Shown here piece after piece: positions 25,340 to 34,630 of a stretch of 64,000 nucleotides of DNA (position 1 is its first letter; every line of letters begins with the position of its first letter). The DNA comes from Bradyrhizobium zhanjiangense (GTDB taxonomy: Bacteria; Pseudomonadota; Alphaproteobacteria; Rhizobiales; Xanthobacteraceae). The position numbers and the translations under genes are program-made. The notes below the pieces were generated by a model that made no database searches, had not been told where the DNA came from, and was given only the letters and a program-made list of their open reading frames with translations. The stretch covers positions 3,555,001 to 3,619,000 of the forward strand of contig NZ_CP022221.1 of assembly GCF_004114935.1 (NCBI RefSeq). Direction: 5' to 3'.

Positions 25340-25790
25340 ATCAATCCTGGGCCGCAGCTTTTCATTGAGCACAAGGGTTTCGTCTGAAATCTGATCGCCG
25401 CGATGTATGCCGGCAATGTCGTTGGCCTCGTTGCTGGTGCTGACGGCGGTGCCGACCTTCGTCTTGATCCTGCGCGTGCCGTCTGCCGCGATGGCGCCGA
25501 TGATTGTGGCGACCTGTGCGATCGGCGCCTACACGATCCAGAACGCGATGTTCGACGTCTGGCTGATGCTCGGCTTCGGAATCGTTGGTTACATTTTCAA
25601 GAAGATCAGCATTCCCCTGGCGCCGTTCACCCTGGCACTCGTGCTCGGCAATCGGACCGAGGATGCCTTTCGTCTGCCGATGATCGGCTCCGACGGCAAG
25701 CTCAAGGTGTTCTGGTCGAACGGCCGGGTCGGTTCGATCATGACGCTGGCGATCGTGCTGCTGTTCTGGCGGCTAATCGACCGATTGCGT
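25340..25790 (+). pseudogene. Third tctA fragment (C-terminal part)
   Basis: Aligns with 16850-17295 of the intact tctA but is more diverged than the second copy. It has a premature stop (TGA in tttcgtctgaaatctg near 25385), then an open stretch encoding AGNVVGLAL-like, FVLILRVPSAAMAPMIV and FGIVGYIFKKISIPLAPF. The different degree of divergence suggests a second source rather than a piece of the copy just upstream. It ends at the junction with the CoA-transferase fragment. Confidence 0.8.
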
Positions 25791-25797
25791 GCCCGCG

Positions 25798-26250
25798 GGC
25801 GCGCGGTGATCGACATCAGCCCGCCCATGCCCTGCGCGATCTGATCGAAGCCCGGGCGCTTGTGATAGGGGCCGTCCTGGCCGAAGCCGGAGATGCTGCC
25901 ATAGACGATGCGCGAGTTGATCGCGGCGAGGCTCTCATAGTCGATGCCGAGCTTTTTCTTCACGTCGGGGCGGAAATTCTCGACCACGACGTCGGCCTTG
26001 GCGGCGAGGCGCTTGAACACGGCGAGCCCGCGCTCGTCTTTCAGATTGAGCGTCATCGCCCGCTTGTTGCGGTGCAGATTCTGGAAGCCGGAACCCCGCC
26101 GAGGTCCGCCCGGCTGCTCGCCACCAGCATCCTCGGTCAGCGCGCCGATCTTGATGACATTGGCGCCCCAATCCGCGATCTGCCGCACGCAGGTCGGCCG
26201 GAGCGGACCCGGGTCAGATCGAGCAAAGGTGAAGCGCGACAGGGCTTGGG
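25798..26250 (-). pseudogene. CaiB/BaiF CoA-transferase fragment
   Basis: Aligns with 19166-19620 of the intact CoA-transferase, in the same minus orientation, and covers DWGANVIKIGALTEDAGGEQ through SGFGQDGPYHKRPGFDQIAQ to GLMSIT. The start codon region and the C-terminal two thirds are missing. At the C-terminal side the frame runs into sequence antisense to the tctA fragment. The gene order (tctB, tctA, then CoA-transferase on the opposite strand) matches the intact cluster, so this is a collapsed copy of the whole segment. Confidence 0.85.
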
Positions 26251-26567
26251 ATTGAGGCGGGAAAAGGCATTTTGATACCTCTATTTGGCAGGCGGCTTTG
26301 GGGCTCTGCTTATCTGCTTAAGATAATTTAGAGAGGCCCTTCCAACTGTTGCTCGAAGGACAAACCAGGCCGCAAACAGACGGCCACGGTTCCGTGGAGA
26401 TCGGCTCCCGCCCCTGCTGCTGTTCAGGCCGGCTAAGTCGCCCGCTGCACCATCGCCAAGTCTCGACAATCACTCCGCCGACTGCTAGCCCGTCGCCATG
26501 CCGAATGGGTTTTGGCCTTATGGAAGAGGCACTTGAGGCGTAACGAGAAGATGGACTGAAGGCAGGC
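26251..26567. other. Junction between the decayed cluster and the polysaccharide locus
   Basis: No convincing gene. Short frames on both strands have no family features. The promoter for the polysaccharide genes that start at 26568 should lie here. A GAAGG ribosome site precedes the wzx ATG. Confidence 0.3.
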
Positions 26568-28121
26568 ATGGCGGTGAAGAAAGGTCCATCCGATCTGCTC
26601 AGTAACTCGGCATGGAACGCGACGGCCTTCGCGGTCGCGGTGCTGCTAAATCTTGCAATTCTTCCGTTCGTGATTTTCCGGCTCGGCCTCGCCGCGTTCG
26701 GTGTCGCCGGCCTGGTGATGGCCTGTGTCGCGCCGGCGCTGATGTTCAGCAACGCGCTTGGTCTGTCGACGGCGCGCGAGCTCGCGCAAAGGCTGGAACC
26801 GACCGATCGCGACGCGGCGCGGCGGTTCTTCGCGACCGCGCTTGCGCTCGCGACCCTCATGGGCGGCCCGATCGCAATCTTACTCGGCCTTGCGGGCGCA
26901 CCGCTCGCTCGACTGGGATTTCACCTCGGCGGCTCGGCCGCCGACGACCTCTGGCTTGCCTTCGCTTTGGCCAGCGCTGGCTGGCTATTCCAGTGTCTGT
27001 TCGCGGTCTTCCTCGCCCTGTTCACGGCGCGTCAGGATTATCGGCGGATCGCGTCGATCAGCATCGCCGGCACGGTGGTGACGACGGTATCGATGCTGCT
27101 GCTGATCCCGTATGCGCCGCGCGCCTCGACCTTCCTCGGTTGCCAGGCACTGGGCTTCGCGACCAATCTCCTGATGGCGTTTGCCTGGTCGCGACACGCA
27201 ATCGGTGACTGGCTGGCACGGCCGACACTGGATCGCAGCGCGCTGCGTGCGCTGGTCAAGCTCGGAGGCTGGCAGGTCGCAGCACAGAGCGGCGCGCTGT
27301 TCGCCGGGCAGGCCGACCGCTATCTGCTCGGTGCGCTGCTGCAGCCGCAATTCGTCGGCTTCTACGGCGTCGCCCAGCGGCTGGAGGAGGCGGTCTACAT
27401 CGGTGTGCTGAAGATCGGCGAGATATTGTTCCCGTTCTTCAGCACATTGCAGAAGGAGGATGACGATCGCAAGGTCGACCTCCTGCTGCGCTCGTCCTGG
27501 GTTCTCAACGTGCTCGCCGCGAGCGCGCTGGGCGGCCTGATCCCGGTCGCGGGCGCACTGCTGTATCGATGGACCGGCGCCGAGGTCGCCGCCGAGGCAC
27601 ACCTGGTGCTGGTGGTGCTTGCAATCAGCGGAATATTGGGGTCGAGCGCCAATGTGTTTGCGTTCTATCTGCTGTCACAGGGACGCTCTAGTTCCAACGC
27701 GTTGATCTCGCTCGTCACAGGCATCTTCACGCTGGCGACCAGCGTCATCGCGTTGCCGTATTTCGGCTGGCAGGCAGCAGGTTGGAGCTCCTGTGTCGGG
27801 ATGGTCGCGCAGATGGTAGTCACGGTGCTGCTGTTGCGGCGTACCTTCAGCCTTTCAGCGATGTGGTCACGCATGGTGCATTTCGCCTTGATCCCGCTCG
27901 GTACGGGTATCGCCGTTGCGCTGGCGCTGCGCTCCCAGCTTAGCCACGTGTTATTCGACCACTGGCCGTCATGGTGGTATGTGGTGTCGCTTTACGGCGC
28001 GTCGGCGGCGACGATCTTTGTCGCCGCCGTTGCTGCGTCGCAGCTGGGTCCCTATCGGGCCGTCTGCTGGCGAGATCTCCGCATCATCATGACTCGCTTC
28101 TTGCCTTTCAGGGCCGCCTAA
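26568..28121 (+). CDS. wzx: Polysaccharide flippase (Wzx-like)
   Basis: A 517-residue integral membrane protein of the MVF/MATE oligosaccharide flippase group. It starts GPSDLLSNSAWNATAFAVAV, a common opening with a first helix, and has about twelve to fourteen hydrophobic segments. LGGWQVAAQSGALFAGQADR and YGVAQRLEEAVYIGVLKIGE lie in the centre, as is usual in Wzx proteins. It would flip undecaprenyl-PP-linked repeat units across the inner membrane. It is the first gene of the locus, three bases before an asparagine-synthase-like gene. A Wzy-like polymerase lies at 35213-36553. Confidence 0.85.
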   Translation: MAVKKGPSDLLSNSAWNATAFAVAVLLNLAILPFVIFRLGLAAFGVAGLVMACVAPALMFSNALGLSTARELAQRLEPTDRDAARRFFATALALATLMGGPIAILLGLAGAPLARLGFHLGGSAADDLWLAFALASAGWLFQCLFAVFLALFTARQDYRRIASISIAGTVVTTVSMLLLIPYAPRASTFLGCQALGFATNLLMAFAWSRHAIGDWLARPTLDRSALRALVKLGGWQVAAQSGALFAGQADRYLLGALLQPQFVGFYGVAQRLEEAVYIGVLKIGEILFPFFSTLQKEDDDRKVDLLLRSSWVLNVLAASALGGLIPVAGALLYRWTGAEVAAEAHLVLVVLAISGILGSSANVFAFYLLSQGRSSSNALISLVTGIFTLATSVIALPYFGWQAAGWSSCVGMVAQMVVTVLLLRRTFSLSAMWSRMVHFALIPLGTGIAVALALRSQLSHVLFDHWPSWWYVVSLYGASAATIFVAAVAASQLGPYRAVCWRDLRIIMTRFLPFRAA

Positions 28122-28123
28122 AC

Positions 28124-29956
28124 ATGTGTGGTATCGCAGGCATCGTCAATCTGCGCGGCGCTCCCGTGGAGCCGGCCGACATATCGCGGCTCACGAGTCT
28201 GATCGCTCATCGCGGTCCGTTCGGCGAGGGCACCTGGTTCAACGCCAAGCGAAACGTCGCCTTCGGCCATCGCCGGCTCGCCATCATCGATCCAGGTGCG
28301 GGCGGCTATCAGCCGATGGCATCAGGCGATAGCCGCCATGTGATCGTCTACAATGGCGAGATCTACAACTTCCTCGAATTGCGGCGCGAGCTCGAGGCGA
28401 AGGGCGCGATTTTCCGCAGCCAGTCCGATACCGAAGTGATCCTTGCCGCCTGGCAGGCGTGGGGCGAGGGCATGCTGCTGCGTTTCAACGGCATGTGGGC
28501 GCTGGCGATCTACGACACGGTCACGGATGATCTGTTCTTGGCGCGCGATCGTTTCGGCATCAAGCCGATGCTGTACGCGTTGTCGCCCGAGCAGTTCGTG
28601 TTCGCGTCCGAGCAGCGGGCTCTGGCGCGGAGCGGGCTGGTTGAGACGTCGCTCGACGTGGACGTGGCGCGGCGGCTGTTGCTTGACCCGTTTGGTATCG
28701 AAGGCAGCGAGCGGACCCTATTCTCGCAACTCCGCCGCCTGCAGGGCGGCCACTGCATGTGGTTGCGCAAGGGGCGCGTGCAAGTACGCCGCTGGTGGCG
28801 GACCGTGGATCATCTGCCCGCGATCCCGGAGGCCGAGCCCGAACGCATCGAGCGCTTTCGCGAACTGTTTCATGATTCCGTCGCACTGCGCATGCGCAGC
28901 GACGTTCCGATCGGCACCTGCCTGTCGGGCGGCTTCGACTCGTCCGCGGTGATCTGTGCGATGGCGATGCATGAGAAGGCCGGCATGGGACCGCGTGACT
29001 GCACCGCGTGGCGGCACGCTTTTGTCGCGACCTTTCCCGGCGCCAGCAATGACGAGCGGCCGATGGCGGAGGAAGCGGCTGCGTGGGCCGATGTGGCGCC
29101 AAGCTTTCTTGAGATCCGGCGCTCCGACGCGCTGACAGACCTCGACCGGATCCTCGACGACAATGACGACGTCTACATCGGGCTGCCGAGCGCGCCGTGG
29201 CTGATCTACCGCGAGCTCCGGCGCCAGAACGTCACCGTGTCGCTCGACGGCCACGGGGCGGACGAGTTGATGGGCGCCTACCTGCAGGAAGGGCAGTCGG
29301 CCGCGTTTCGGATTCGCAATGCGGCCGCCGCGCTCACGTCGCGCTCGCAACTGGCGCAGCGTGGCGTCGACTTCCTGCGGGCGCAGATGATCAGGCGCCA
29401 GGGGCATTACTTCCTACGCGGCGGCCTGGCAGCCGTACCGGCGCCGCTGCCGCTGGTCGCCGAGGGTGACGAGTTGCCGGGCTGGGGGGCGCTGAACCGA
29501 CGTCTCTACCGCATGTTCCACTCGACCACGCTGCCGACCATCCTGCGCAATTTCGACCGGCTCTCGATGGCGCACGGCATTGAGGTCCGCATGCCCTTCA
29601 TGGACTGGCGGCTGGTGACTTATACGATGGCTTTGCCGGAAACGAGCAAAGCGGCCGATGGCATGACCAAGTTGGTGGCGCGGCGGGCGATGGCGAATTT
29701 AATGCCCGAAAGCATCCGCGCCGCGCGCCGCAAGGTCGGATTCAACTCGCCGATGCCGGAATGGCTGAACGGACCGTTGGCGGGCTGGACCGCGGAATTG
29801 CTCGATCGGAATGTCCCGGCATTTGCCGAATTCGTCGACGAAACGCCGCTCCGAAAGGTGGTCGGTCGCTTGACAGCGTCGCAGAGCTGGGATTGGAAGA
29901 GCGCCGGCCGGCTCTGGCCCTATCTGAACATGAAATGGATGTTGGCAAGGTCGTAA
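28124..29956 (+). CDS. Asparagine-synthase-like amidotransferase (1 of 3)
   Basis: A 610-residue protein starting MCGIAGIVNLRGAPVEPADI, with the N-terminal Cys2 glutaminase nucleophile intact and the class II glutaminase motifs RRLAIIDPGAGGYQPM and VIVYNGEIYNF. The ATP-pyrophosphatase loop LSGGFDSSAV is near residue 267, with SLDGHGADELMGAY further on. Both active sites look complete. It is the most divergent of the three copies in the locus. The frame is open upstream to 27971, but the Cys must be residue 2, which fixes the start at 28124. It likely amidates a sugar carboxylate (uronic acid) rather than free aspartate. Confidence 0.88.
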   Translation: MCGIAGIVNLRGAPVEPADISRLTSLIAHRGPFGEGTWFNAKRNVAFGHRRLAIIDPGAGGYQPMASGDSRHVIVYNGEIYNFLELRRELEAKGAIFRSQSDTEVILAAWQAWGEGMLLRFNGMWALAIYDTVTDDLFLARDRFGIKPMLYALSPEQFVFASEQRALARSGLVETSLDVDVARRLLLDPFGIEGSERTLFSQLRRLQGGHCMWLRKGRVQVRRWWRTVDHLPAIPEAEPERIERFRELFHDSVALRMRSDVPIGTCLSGGFDSSAVICAMAMHEKAGMGPRDCTAWRHAFVATFPGASNDERPMAEEAAAWADVAPSFLEIRRSDALTDLDRILDDNDDVYIGLPSAPWLIYRELRRQNVTVSLDGHGADELMGAYLQEGQSAAFRIRNAAAALTSRSQLAQRGVDFLRAQMIRRQGHYFLRGGLAAVPAPLPLVAEGDELPGWGALNRRLYRMFHSTTLPTILRNFDRLSMAHGIEVRMPFMDWRLVTYTMALPETSKAADGMTKLVARRAMANLMPESIRAARRKVGFNSPMPEWLNGPLAGWTAELLDRNVPAFAEFVDETPLRKVVGRLTASQSWDWKSAGRLWPYLNMKWMLARS

Positions 29957-29978
29957 AATGGATGTTGGCAAGGTCGTA
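29933..29978 (+). repeat. 23-bp perfect tandem duplication at the gene end
   Basis: The sequence aaatggatgttggcaaggtc plus gta occurs twice in a row (29933-29955 and 29956-29978). The first copy encodes the last residues of the amidotransferase and its stop; the second supplies the leader just before the ATG of the next gene (29981), including AAGG. Confidence 0.95.
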
Positions 29979-29980
29979 GG

Positions 29981-30574
29981 ATGTTTAGGCGCGCCGTGAC
30001 AAATGCCATCGACGGTGTCCTCGGCTGGCGAAACCGGTTCTCTGGGGCAGTTCGTGTTGGACGCGGATCGACGATTGCCTGGCGGCGAATCAAGCGTGCG
30101 GTAGGCAATGATTTGTTTGTTGGAGAAGACTCGATCGTTCACGCTGACATCAGTTTCGAGGATATCGGAGGCAAGATTCAGATCGGTAGCCGGACGTTCA
30201 TCGGTCGAAGTCATCTTGTTTGCTATCGAAGCCTTACAATTGGTGACGACGTTATCATGTCGTGGGGCATCACGGTCGTAGACCACGACTCTCACAGCAT
30301 CAACTGGATGGATCGCCGGGATGATGTCCGAGAATGGACGGCCGGACGAAAGTATTGGGACAAGATTCCGCACGCGCCAATCGTAATATCCGATCGCGCT
30401 TGGATCGGGTTCAACGTGAGCATCCTAAAGGGGGTCTCCATCGGGACGGGCTCCGTCATCGGAGCATGTTCGGTTGTCACGCGTGACATTCCGCCATACT
30501 CGTTGGCTGTCGGCAATCCGGCAAAGGTGATCCGGGCGCTGAGCCCGCCGTCAGAAGAAAACCGCGAGTGGTGA
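29981..30574 (+). CDS. Left-handed beta-helix acyltransferase (WcaB/LacA/CysE type)
   Basis: A 197-residue hexapeptide-repeat protein. Repeats are [60 protein letters not shown] with the catalytic His (VDHDSH), then [20 protein letters not shown] and [19 protein letters not shown], ending [12 protein letters not shown]. It is a soluble trimeric O- or N-acetyltransferase acting on a sugar or nucleotide sugar. GC content drops here and in the next gene, suggesting separate acquisition. The stop overlaps the next reading frame region. Confidence 0.88.
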   Translation: MFRRAVTNAIDGVLGWRNRFSGAVRVGRGSTIAWRRIKRAVGNDLFVGEDSIVHADISFEDIGGKIQIGSRTFIGRSHLVCYRSLTIGDDVIMSWGITVVDHDSHSINWMDRRDDVREWTAGRKYWDKIPHAPIVISDRAWIGFNVSILKGVSIGTGSVIGACSVVTRDIPPYSLAVGNPAKVIRALSPPSEENREW

Positions 30575-30579
30575 TTGCT

Positions 30580-31647
30580 ATGCTTCTCTTTCAAAATAAT
30601 GGTATCTCGCGCGGTTTCCGTGCTCACCGTCCCCAGACGCCCTATCAGAACTTTGCTGCCGGGCGTGCGCAGTTCCTCGAGACACGATTTACAGCATTGC
30701 ATATTCTTATGCCGGTGCTCACCGACAGCCCAGATGCTTTTTATACAAACGGAGACGACGAGCGCCTACAATTGCTCTGGGCGAAAGAAAATGGTCTCCG
30801 CACGGATGATCTCGAGCAAATCTTATTGGCTCAGATTGAACAGCATCGCACCGAGGTATTCTATAACCTTGACCCGATCCGCTATTGCAGCAAGTTCGTT
30901 TCGAAGCTGCCGGGATGTGTAAAGAAGTCAATCGCTTGGAGAGCAGCCCCTTCCGGAAACGCAGATTTAACTAAGTACGACCTTGTCGTGTGCAACTTTC
31001 CGTCAATCCGCGAGAACTGGCGACAAAAGGGGTGCAGTGTCGCGCACTTCTTTCCGGCGCATGATCCAGTGATGGACGATTACGCCAATGCTCGTGCGAA
31101 AGAGCTTGATCTTATTTTCATTGGTGGATACACGCGCCATCACGCCAAGCGCAGCCAAGCGCTCAGGGCTGCGGCCTCGACGCCTAGCATCCGCGCACGT
31201 TTCTACCTTGAGGATTCGCGTCTCACTCGGCTCGCAAACGCGCTAGCTCCGCTACCAGTGCTTCGTTCTCACCGCCATCCAGATGATATTCGTGGGGTCC
31301 GGGCTGGCCCGGTTTACGGACGAGATGCCTACGAGGCGATGGCAAAGACCCGAATGGTCTTCAATGGGGCGATCGACATGGCCGGCGAAGACCGCGGCAA
31401 TATGAGATGCTTCGAGGCGCCTGGATGCGGAGCGGTTCTATTGACGGACGCGGGAAGCTATCCGGAGGGTTTTGTTAATGGCGAAACCATGCTGGAATAT
31501 TCGTCTCCTGCGCAAATACCTGAATTGATCGGCAGGTTGATGAAAGACGAGAACCTAGCAACATCGATTGCTAGAGCGGGGCATGCCATGGTGAAGGAGC
31601 GCTATAACAAGGTTCTGCAGTGGACGAAATTTCAGGAACTGATCTGA
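30580..31647 (+). CDS. CgeB-like glycosyltransferase family protein
   Basis: About 355 residues. The start may be GTG 30568, overlapping the upstream gene, or ATG 30580; the ATG is taken. The C-terminal half carries ELDLIFIGGYTRHHAKRSQA, AYEAMAKTRMVFNGAIDMAG, and GNMRCFEAPGCGAVLLTDAG with EGFVNGETMLEYSSP, the pattern of the CgeB/Glyco_trans_1_2 group of GT-B enzymes. The N-terminal half (QNFAAGRAQFLETRFTALHI) is less conserved. It probably transfers a sugar to the lipid-linked oligosaccharide in the cytoplasm. Lower GC than its neighbours. Confidence 0.75.
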   Translation: MLLFQNNGISRGFRAHRPQTPYQNFAAGRAQFLETRFTALHILMPVLTDSPDAFYTNGDDERLQLLWAKENGLRTDDLEQILLAQIEQHRTEVFYNLDPIRYCSKFVSKLPGCVKKSIAWRAAPSGNADLTKYDLVVCNFPSIRENWRQKGCSVAHFFPAHDPVMDDYANARAKELDLIFIGGYTRHHAKRSQALRAAASTPSIRARFYLEDSRLTRLANALAPLPVLRSHRHPDDIRGVRAGPVYGRDAYEAMAKTRMVFNGAIDMAGEDRGNMRCFEAPGCGAVLLTDAGSYPEGFVNGETMLEYSSPAQIPELIGRLMKDENLATSIARAGHAMVKERYNKVLQWTKFQELI

Positions 31648-31673
31648 TCAGTCGCCAAGATTAGCGAGTTTGC

Positions 31674-32525
31674 ATGTCGGGTGAGAAGGCATTCGCGACC
31701 TGGGAGGAAGCGGTGGTCTGGCTGCGCAATCAGCCGGACCAGCGCCGGCTTGTGCTCGACGCGTTCTACGACGATCCGCTGGTCGGCGCTGCCGAGCGTT
31801 ATTTCCGAAGCTCGGAGTGGCAAGCCGTCACTGCGATACTGGGAGGCCGGTGTGGTACCGCGCTTGATGTGGGTGCGGGTCGCGGCATTGCGAGCTACGC
31901 GCTCGCGCGGAGCGGCTTTGCCGTGAGAGCGCTCGAGCCGGATCCGAGCGCGATCGTGGGAGCGGGGGCGATCCGGGATCTGGCAGCGCAGACGCAACTG
32001 CCGATTCGAGTGGTCGAAGAGTTTTCCGAGCGGCTGCCGTTCGCCGATGCGACGTTCGATCTCGTCTTCGCCCGCGCCGTGCTGCACCACACGCGCGATC
32101 TCGAGGGCGCATGCAGTGAGATGTTTCGCGTACTGCGGCCCGGTGGCATGCTGATCTCCGCGCGCGAGCACGTCATCAGCAAGGAGGCAGATCTTCCGCA
32201 GTTCCTGGCGCAGCATCCGCTGCACCATCTTTACGGAGGGGAGCATGCCTTCCTGCTCGATCGCTACATCAGCGCGCTGACCTCCGCAGGATTCTCCACG
32301 ATCGACACGCTGGCACCGCTACAGAGCCCGATCAACCTGTTTCCATTTACGTTGGAGACGCTGCGAGCGGCGGTCGTGACGAAGTTGACGCAAAAAATTC
32401 CTGTGGCGCCGCTGTGGCGTACCGTGCTTGGGTCACGCCGGGTGTTCGGCTCGCTGCTCTCGATGGCCGAGCATTTCGACAATCGCCCGGGCCGGCTCTA
32501 CTCCTTTGTCTGTCACAAGGCCTGA
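31674..32525 (+). CDS. Class I SAM-dependent methyltransferase
   Basis: A 283-residue protein. Motif I is TALDVGAGRGIASYALARSG, then VRALEPDPSAIVGAGA, the FADATFDLVFARAVLHHTRD segment (motifs II-III), and VLRPGGMLISARE. A C-terminal domain of about 110 residues probably binds the acceptor. No clear Shine-Dalgarno precedes the ATG. In this locus it is likely to O- or N-methylate a sugar or the chain end. The next gene begins 3 bases downstream. Confidence 0.85.
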   Translation: MSGEKAFATWEEAVVWLRNQPDQRRLVLDAFYDDPLVGAAERYFRSSEWQAVTAILGGRCGTALDVGAGRGIASYALARSGFAVRALEPDPSAIVGAGAIRDLAAQTQLPIRVVEEFSERLPFADATFDLVFARAVLHHTRDLEGACSEMFRVLRPGGMLISAREHVISKEADLPQFLAQHPLHHLYGGEHAFLLDRYISALTSAGFSTIDTLAPLQSPINLFPFTLETLRAAVVTKLTQKIPVAPLWRTVLGSRRVFGSLLSMAEHFDNRPGRLYSFVCHKA

Positions 32526-32528
32526 GCG

Positions 32529-33461
32529 ATGATCGTCTGGATCACAGGCGCGAACGGGTTCATCGGCCGCCATCTCGCCCATGAATTGGCCGGAGTAGGC
32601 CATGTGGTGCACGGCATCGGACATGGGGCGCTTGACGCGACGGAAGCCCGGCGGCTTGGCCTGCAGAGCTCGATCAACGGTGAGATCGATGGGGCCAATC
32701 TCAACGCGCTTGCGGCTGCGCACGGGTTGCCGACGCATATCTTTCATCTGGCCGGCGGATCGTCCGTCGGAGTATCGATTGAACGCCCGTTCGAGGATTT
32801 TTCGCGAACCGTGGCCAGCACGGCGCGGCTGCTCGAATGGCTGCGAGGATCCGCGCCGAACTGCGCGGTGATCGCGACGTCGAGTGCGGCGGTTTATGGG
32901 GCCGACCATTTCGGCCCGATCGCCGAAACTGCCACCCCGGCTCCGATGTCGCCCTACGGACAGCACAAGTTCATGATGGAACAGCTGTGCCGCAGCTACG
33001 CACAGTCGTTTGGCATCCGCTGCACCATCGTGCGGCTGTTCTCGGTCTATGGTCCCAATCTGCGCAAGCAGTTGCTCTGGGACATCTGCTCGCGGCTGCA
33101 GGCCAAGGAGCAGTTGCTCACCCTTGGCGGGACGGGCATTGAAATCCGCGACTGGACCGACGTTCGCGATGTCGCGAGGCTGCTCGCAAGGATCGCCGAA
33201 CCGCCATCGCCGCAGGCGAGTTTTCGTGTCATCAATGGCGGATCGGGCCGGGGAACGAGCGTTTCCGATATCGCGGCCAGCCTCATCCGGCGGTGGGGCA
33301 GCAACACAAAAGTGCGACACTCCGGCGTGAGCCGGCCCGGCGATCCCGCGAGCCTGTTGGCCGACGATGCGATGCTGCGCCAGATCGGATTCAAATGGCG
33401 CATTCCGCTCGACCAGGGGCTTGCCGATTACGTGACCTGGTTCAAGGAGCAGGCTTCGTGA
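32529..33461 (+). CDS. NAD(P)-dependent epimerase/dehydratase
   Basis: A 310-residue extended SDR. MIVWITGANGFIGRHLAHEL carries the GxxGxxG cofactor motif; VIATSSAAVYGADHFGPIAE holds the catalytic Ser, and YGQHKFMMEQL the YxxxK pair. RLFSVYGPNLRKQLLWDI and EIRDWTDVRDVARLLARI are typical of nucleotide-sugar epimerases and 4-reductases. It acts on a UDP-, dTDP- or GDP-sugar; one option is reduction of GDP-4-keto-6-deoxymannose made by the dehydratase at 59173, since the fucose synthase gene there is destroyed. The next gene overlaps its stop. Confidence 0.82.
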   Translation: MIVWITGANGFIGRHLAHELAGVGHVVHGIGHGALDATEARRLGLQSSINGEIDGANLNALAAAHGLPTHIFHLAGGSSVGVSIERPFEDFSRTVASTARLLEWLRGSAPNCAVIATSSAAVYGADHFGPIAETATPAPMSPYGQHKFMMEQLCRSYAQSFGIRCTIVRLFSVYGPNLRKQLLWDICSRLQAKEQLLTLGGTGIEIRDWTDVRDVARLLARIAEPPSPQASFRVINGGSGRGTSVSDIAASLIRRWGSNTKVRHSGVSRPGDPASLLADDAMLRQIGFKWRIPLDQGLADYVTWFKEQAS

Positions 33462-34612
33462 CGCCGCGCCTATTGCGGTTCGCGTTCAGTCACATTTCGC
33501 GACGAGTTTGGGCCGGCGGGTTCAATTATCAGTGCAATCTGTTCGCGGCGCTCGCCCGGTTTCTGCCCGGCGAGCTCGTTCCGGTCGTCTTTGCCGGGAC
33601 CAGGGCCGAAGAGAATGAACTCGCGGAGCTTGCCGCCGTACCAGGTGTCGAGATCGTCCGATCGGAGGCATTCGATGGACAGCCAGGCTTGGCTGCGGCG
33701 CTCGGGCTTGGTCTCGACCGCGGAGCCGCGGCGGCGTTTCAGTCCGCGCGCGTCGATGTTGTCGTCGAAGCGGCCCGCTTTTTCGGCTGGCGGCTGACTA
33801 TCCCAGCGGTGGCATGGATTCCGGATCTGCAACATCGTTCCCTGCCTCAGCTGTTTCCAACGCCGGCGCGCTGGCGGCGCGAGATCGGCTTTCGCGTCCA
33901 GATCGCATCTGGACGAACCATCATGCTGAGTAGCGAGAGCGCGTTGCGCGATTTCAGGGCTTACTATCCGCGTGCCGGAAATCGGGTCAGCGTCGTTCGT
34001 TTTGCGACCCAGCCGCCAGAGACGTTCTTGAATACGGACCCGTTGGAAGTGATCGCGACGTATAATCTGCCGGCGAACTATTTCTATCTGCCCAATCAGT
34101 TCTACCGCCACAAGAACCACCGGCTGGTCGTCGACGCCTTGGCGATCCTGAAAAGTCGCGGAGTCAACGTGGTCGTCTGTGCATCAGGCAGCACGGAGGA
34201 TCGGCGCGAGCCTGGCTACTACGACCAGGTCACTTCGGAGATCCAAAAGCGCGGCCTCGCAACGTACTTTCGTCACCTCGGTGTTATCCCGTTGCCGCAC
34301 GTCTACGCGCTGTTGCGCGCTTCGACGGCGCTGCTCAATCCGTCGCGCTTCGAGGGATGGAGCACGACCGTTGAAGAGGCGAAATCGTTCGGCGTTCCAA
34401 TGATCCTGTCGGACATCGATGTACACCGCGAGCAGACCGCAGGCGGCGCACGCTACTTCGGCGTTGATGATCCCGCCGCGCTGGCGGAGCACCTGATGCA
34501 GGTTTCGAAGATGAATAACCCGCCGACGGTGCGAGACATTGTTCCGTATCAGGACGACAGTGTCCGTGCGTTCGCAGCAAGTTTTTCGGATGCTTTGCGA
34601 CGAACCTTGTGA
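33458..34612 (+). CDS. Family 4 glycosyltransferase
   Basis: A 384-residue GT-B enzyme with a GTG start at 33458, overlapping the stop of the previous gene and with AAGGAG 8 bases upstream. It shows VWAGGFNYQCNLFAALARFL at the N terminus, IPAVAWIPDLQHRSLPQLFP, YFYLPNQFYRHKNHRLVVDA, and the nucleotide-sugar site SRFEGWSTTVEEAKSFGVPM (EX7E-type). A cytoplasmic sugar transfer step in building the repeat unit. Translational coupling puts it in the same operon as the epimerase. Confidence 0.87.
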   Translation: MTPRLLRFAFSHISRRVWAGGFNYQCNLFAALARFLPGELVPVVFAGTRAEENELAELAAVPGVEIVRSEAFDGQPGLAAALGLGLDRGAAAAFQSARVDVVVEAARFFGWRLTIPAVAWIPDLQHRSLPQLFPTPARWRREIGFRVQIASGRTIMLSSESALRDFRAYYPRAGNRVSVVRFATQPPETFLNTDPLEVIATYNLPANYFYLPNQFYRHKNHRLVVDALAILKSRGVNVVVCASGSTEDRREPGYYDQVTSEIQKRGLATYFRHLGVIPLPHVYALLRASTALLNPSRFEGWSTTVEEAKSFGVPMILSDIDVHREQTAGGARYFGVDDPAALAEHLMQVSKMNNPPTVRDIVPYQDDSVRAFAASFSDALRRTL

Positions 34613-34630
34613 GCTGAAGGACCGAGTGGT

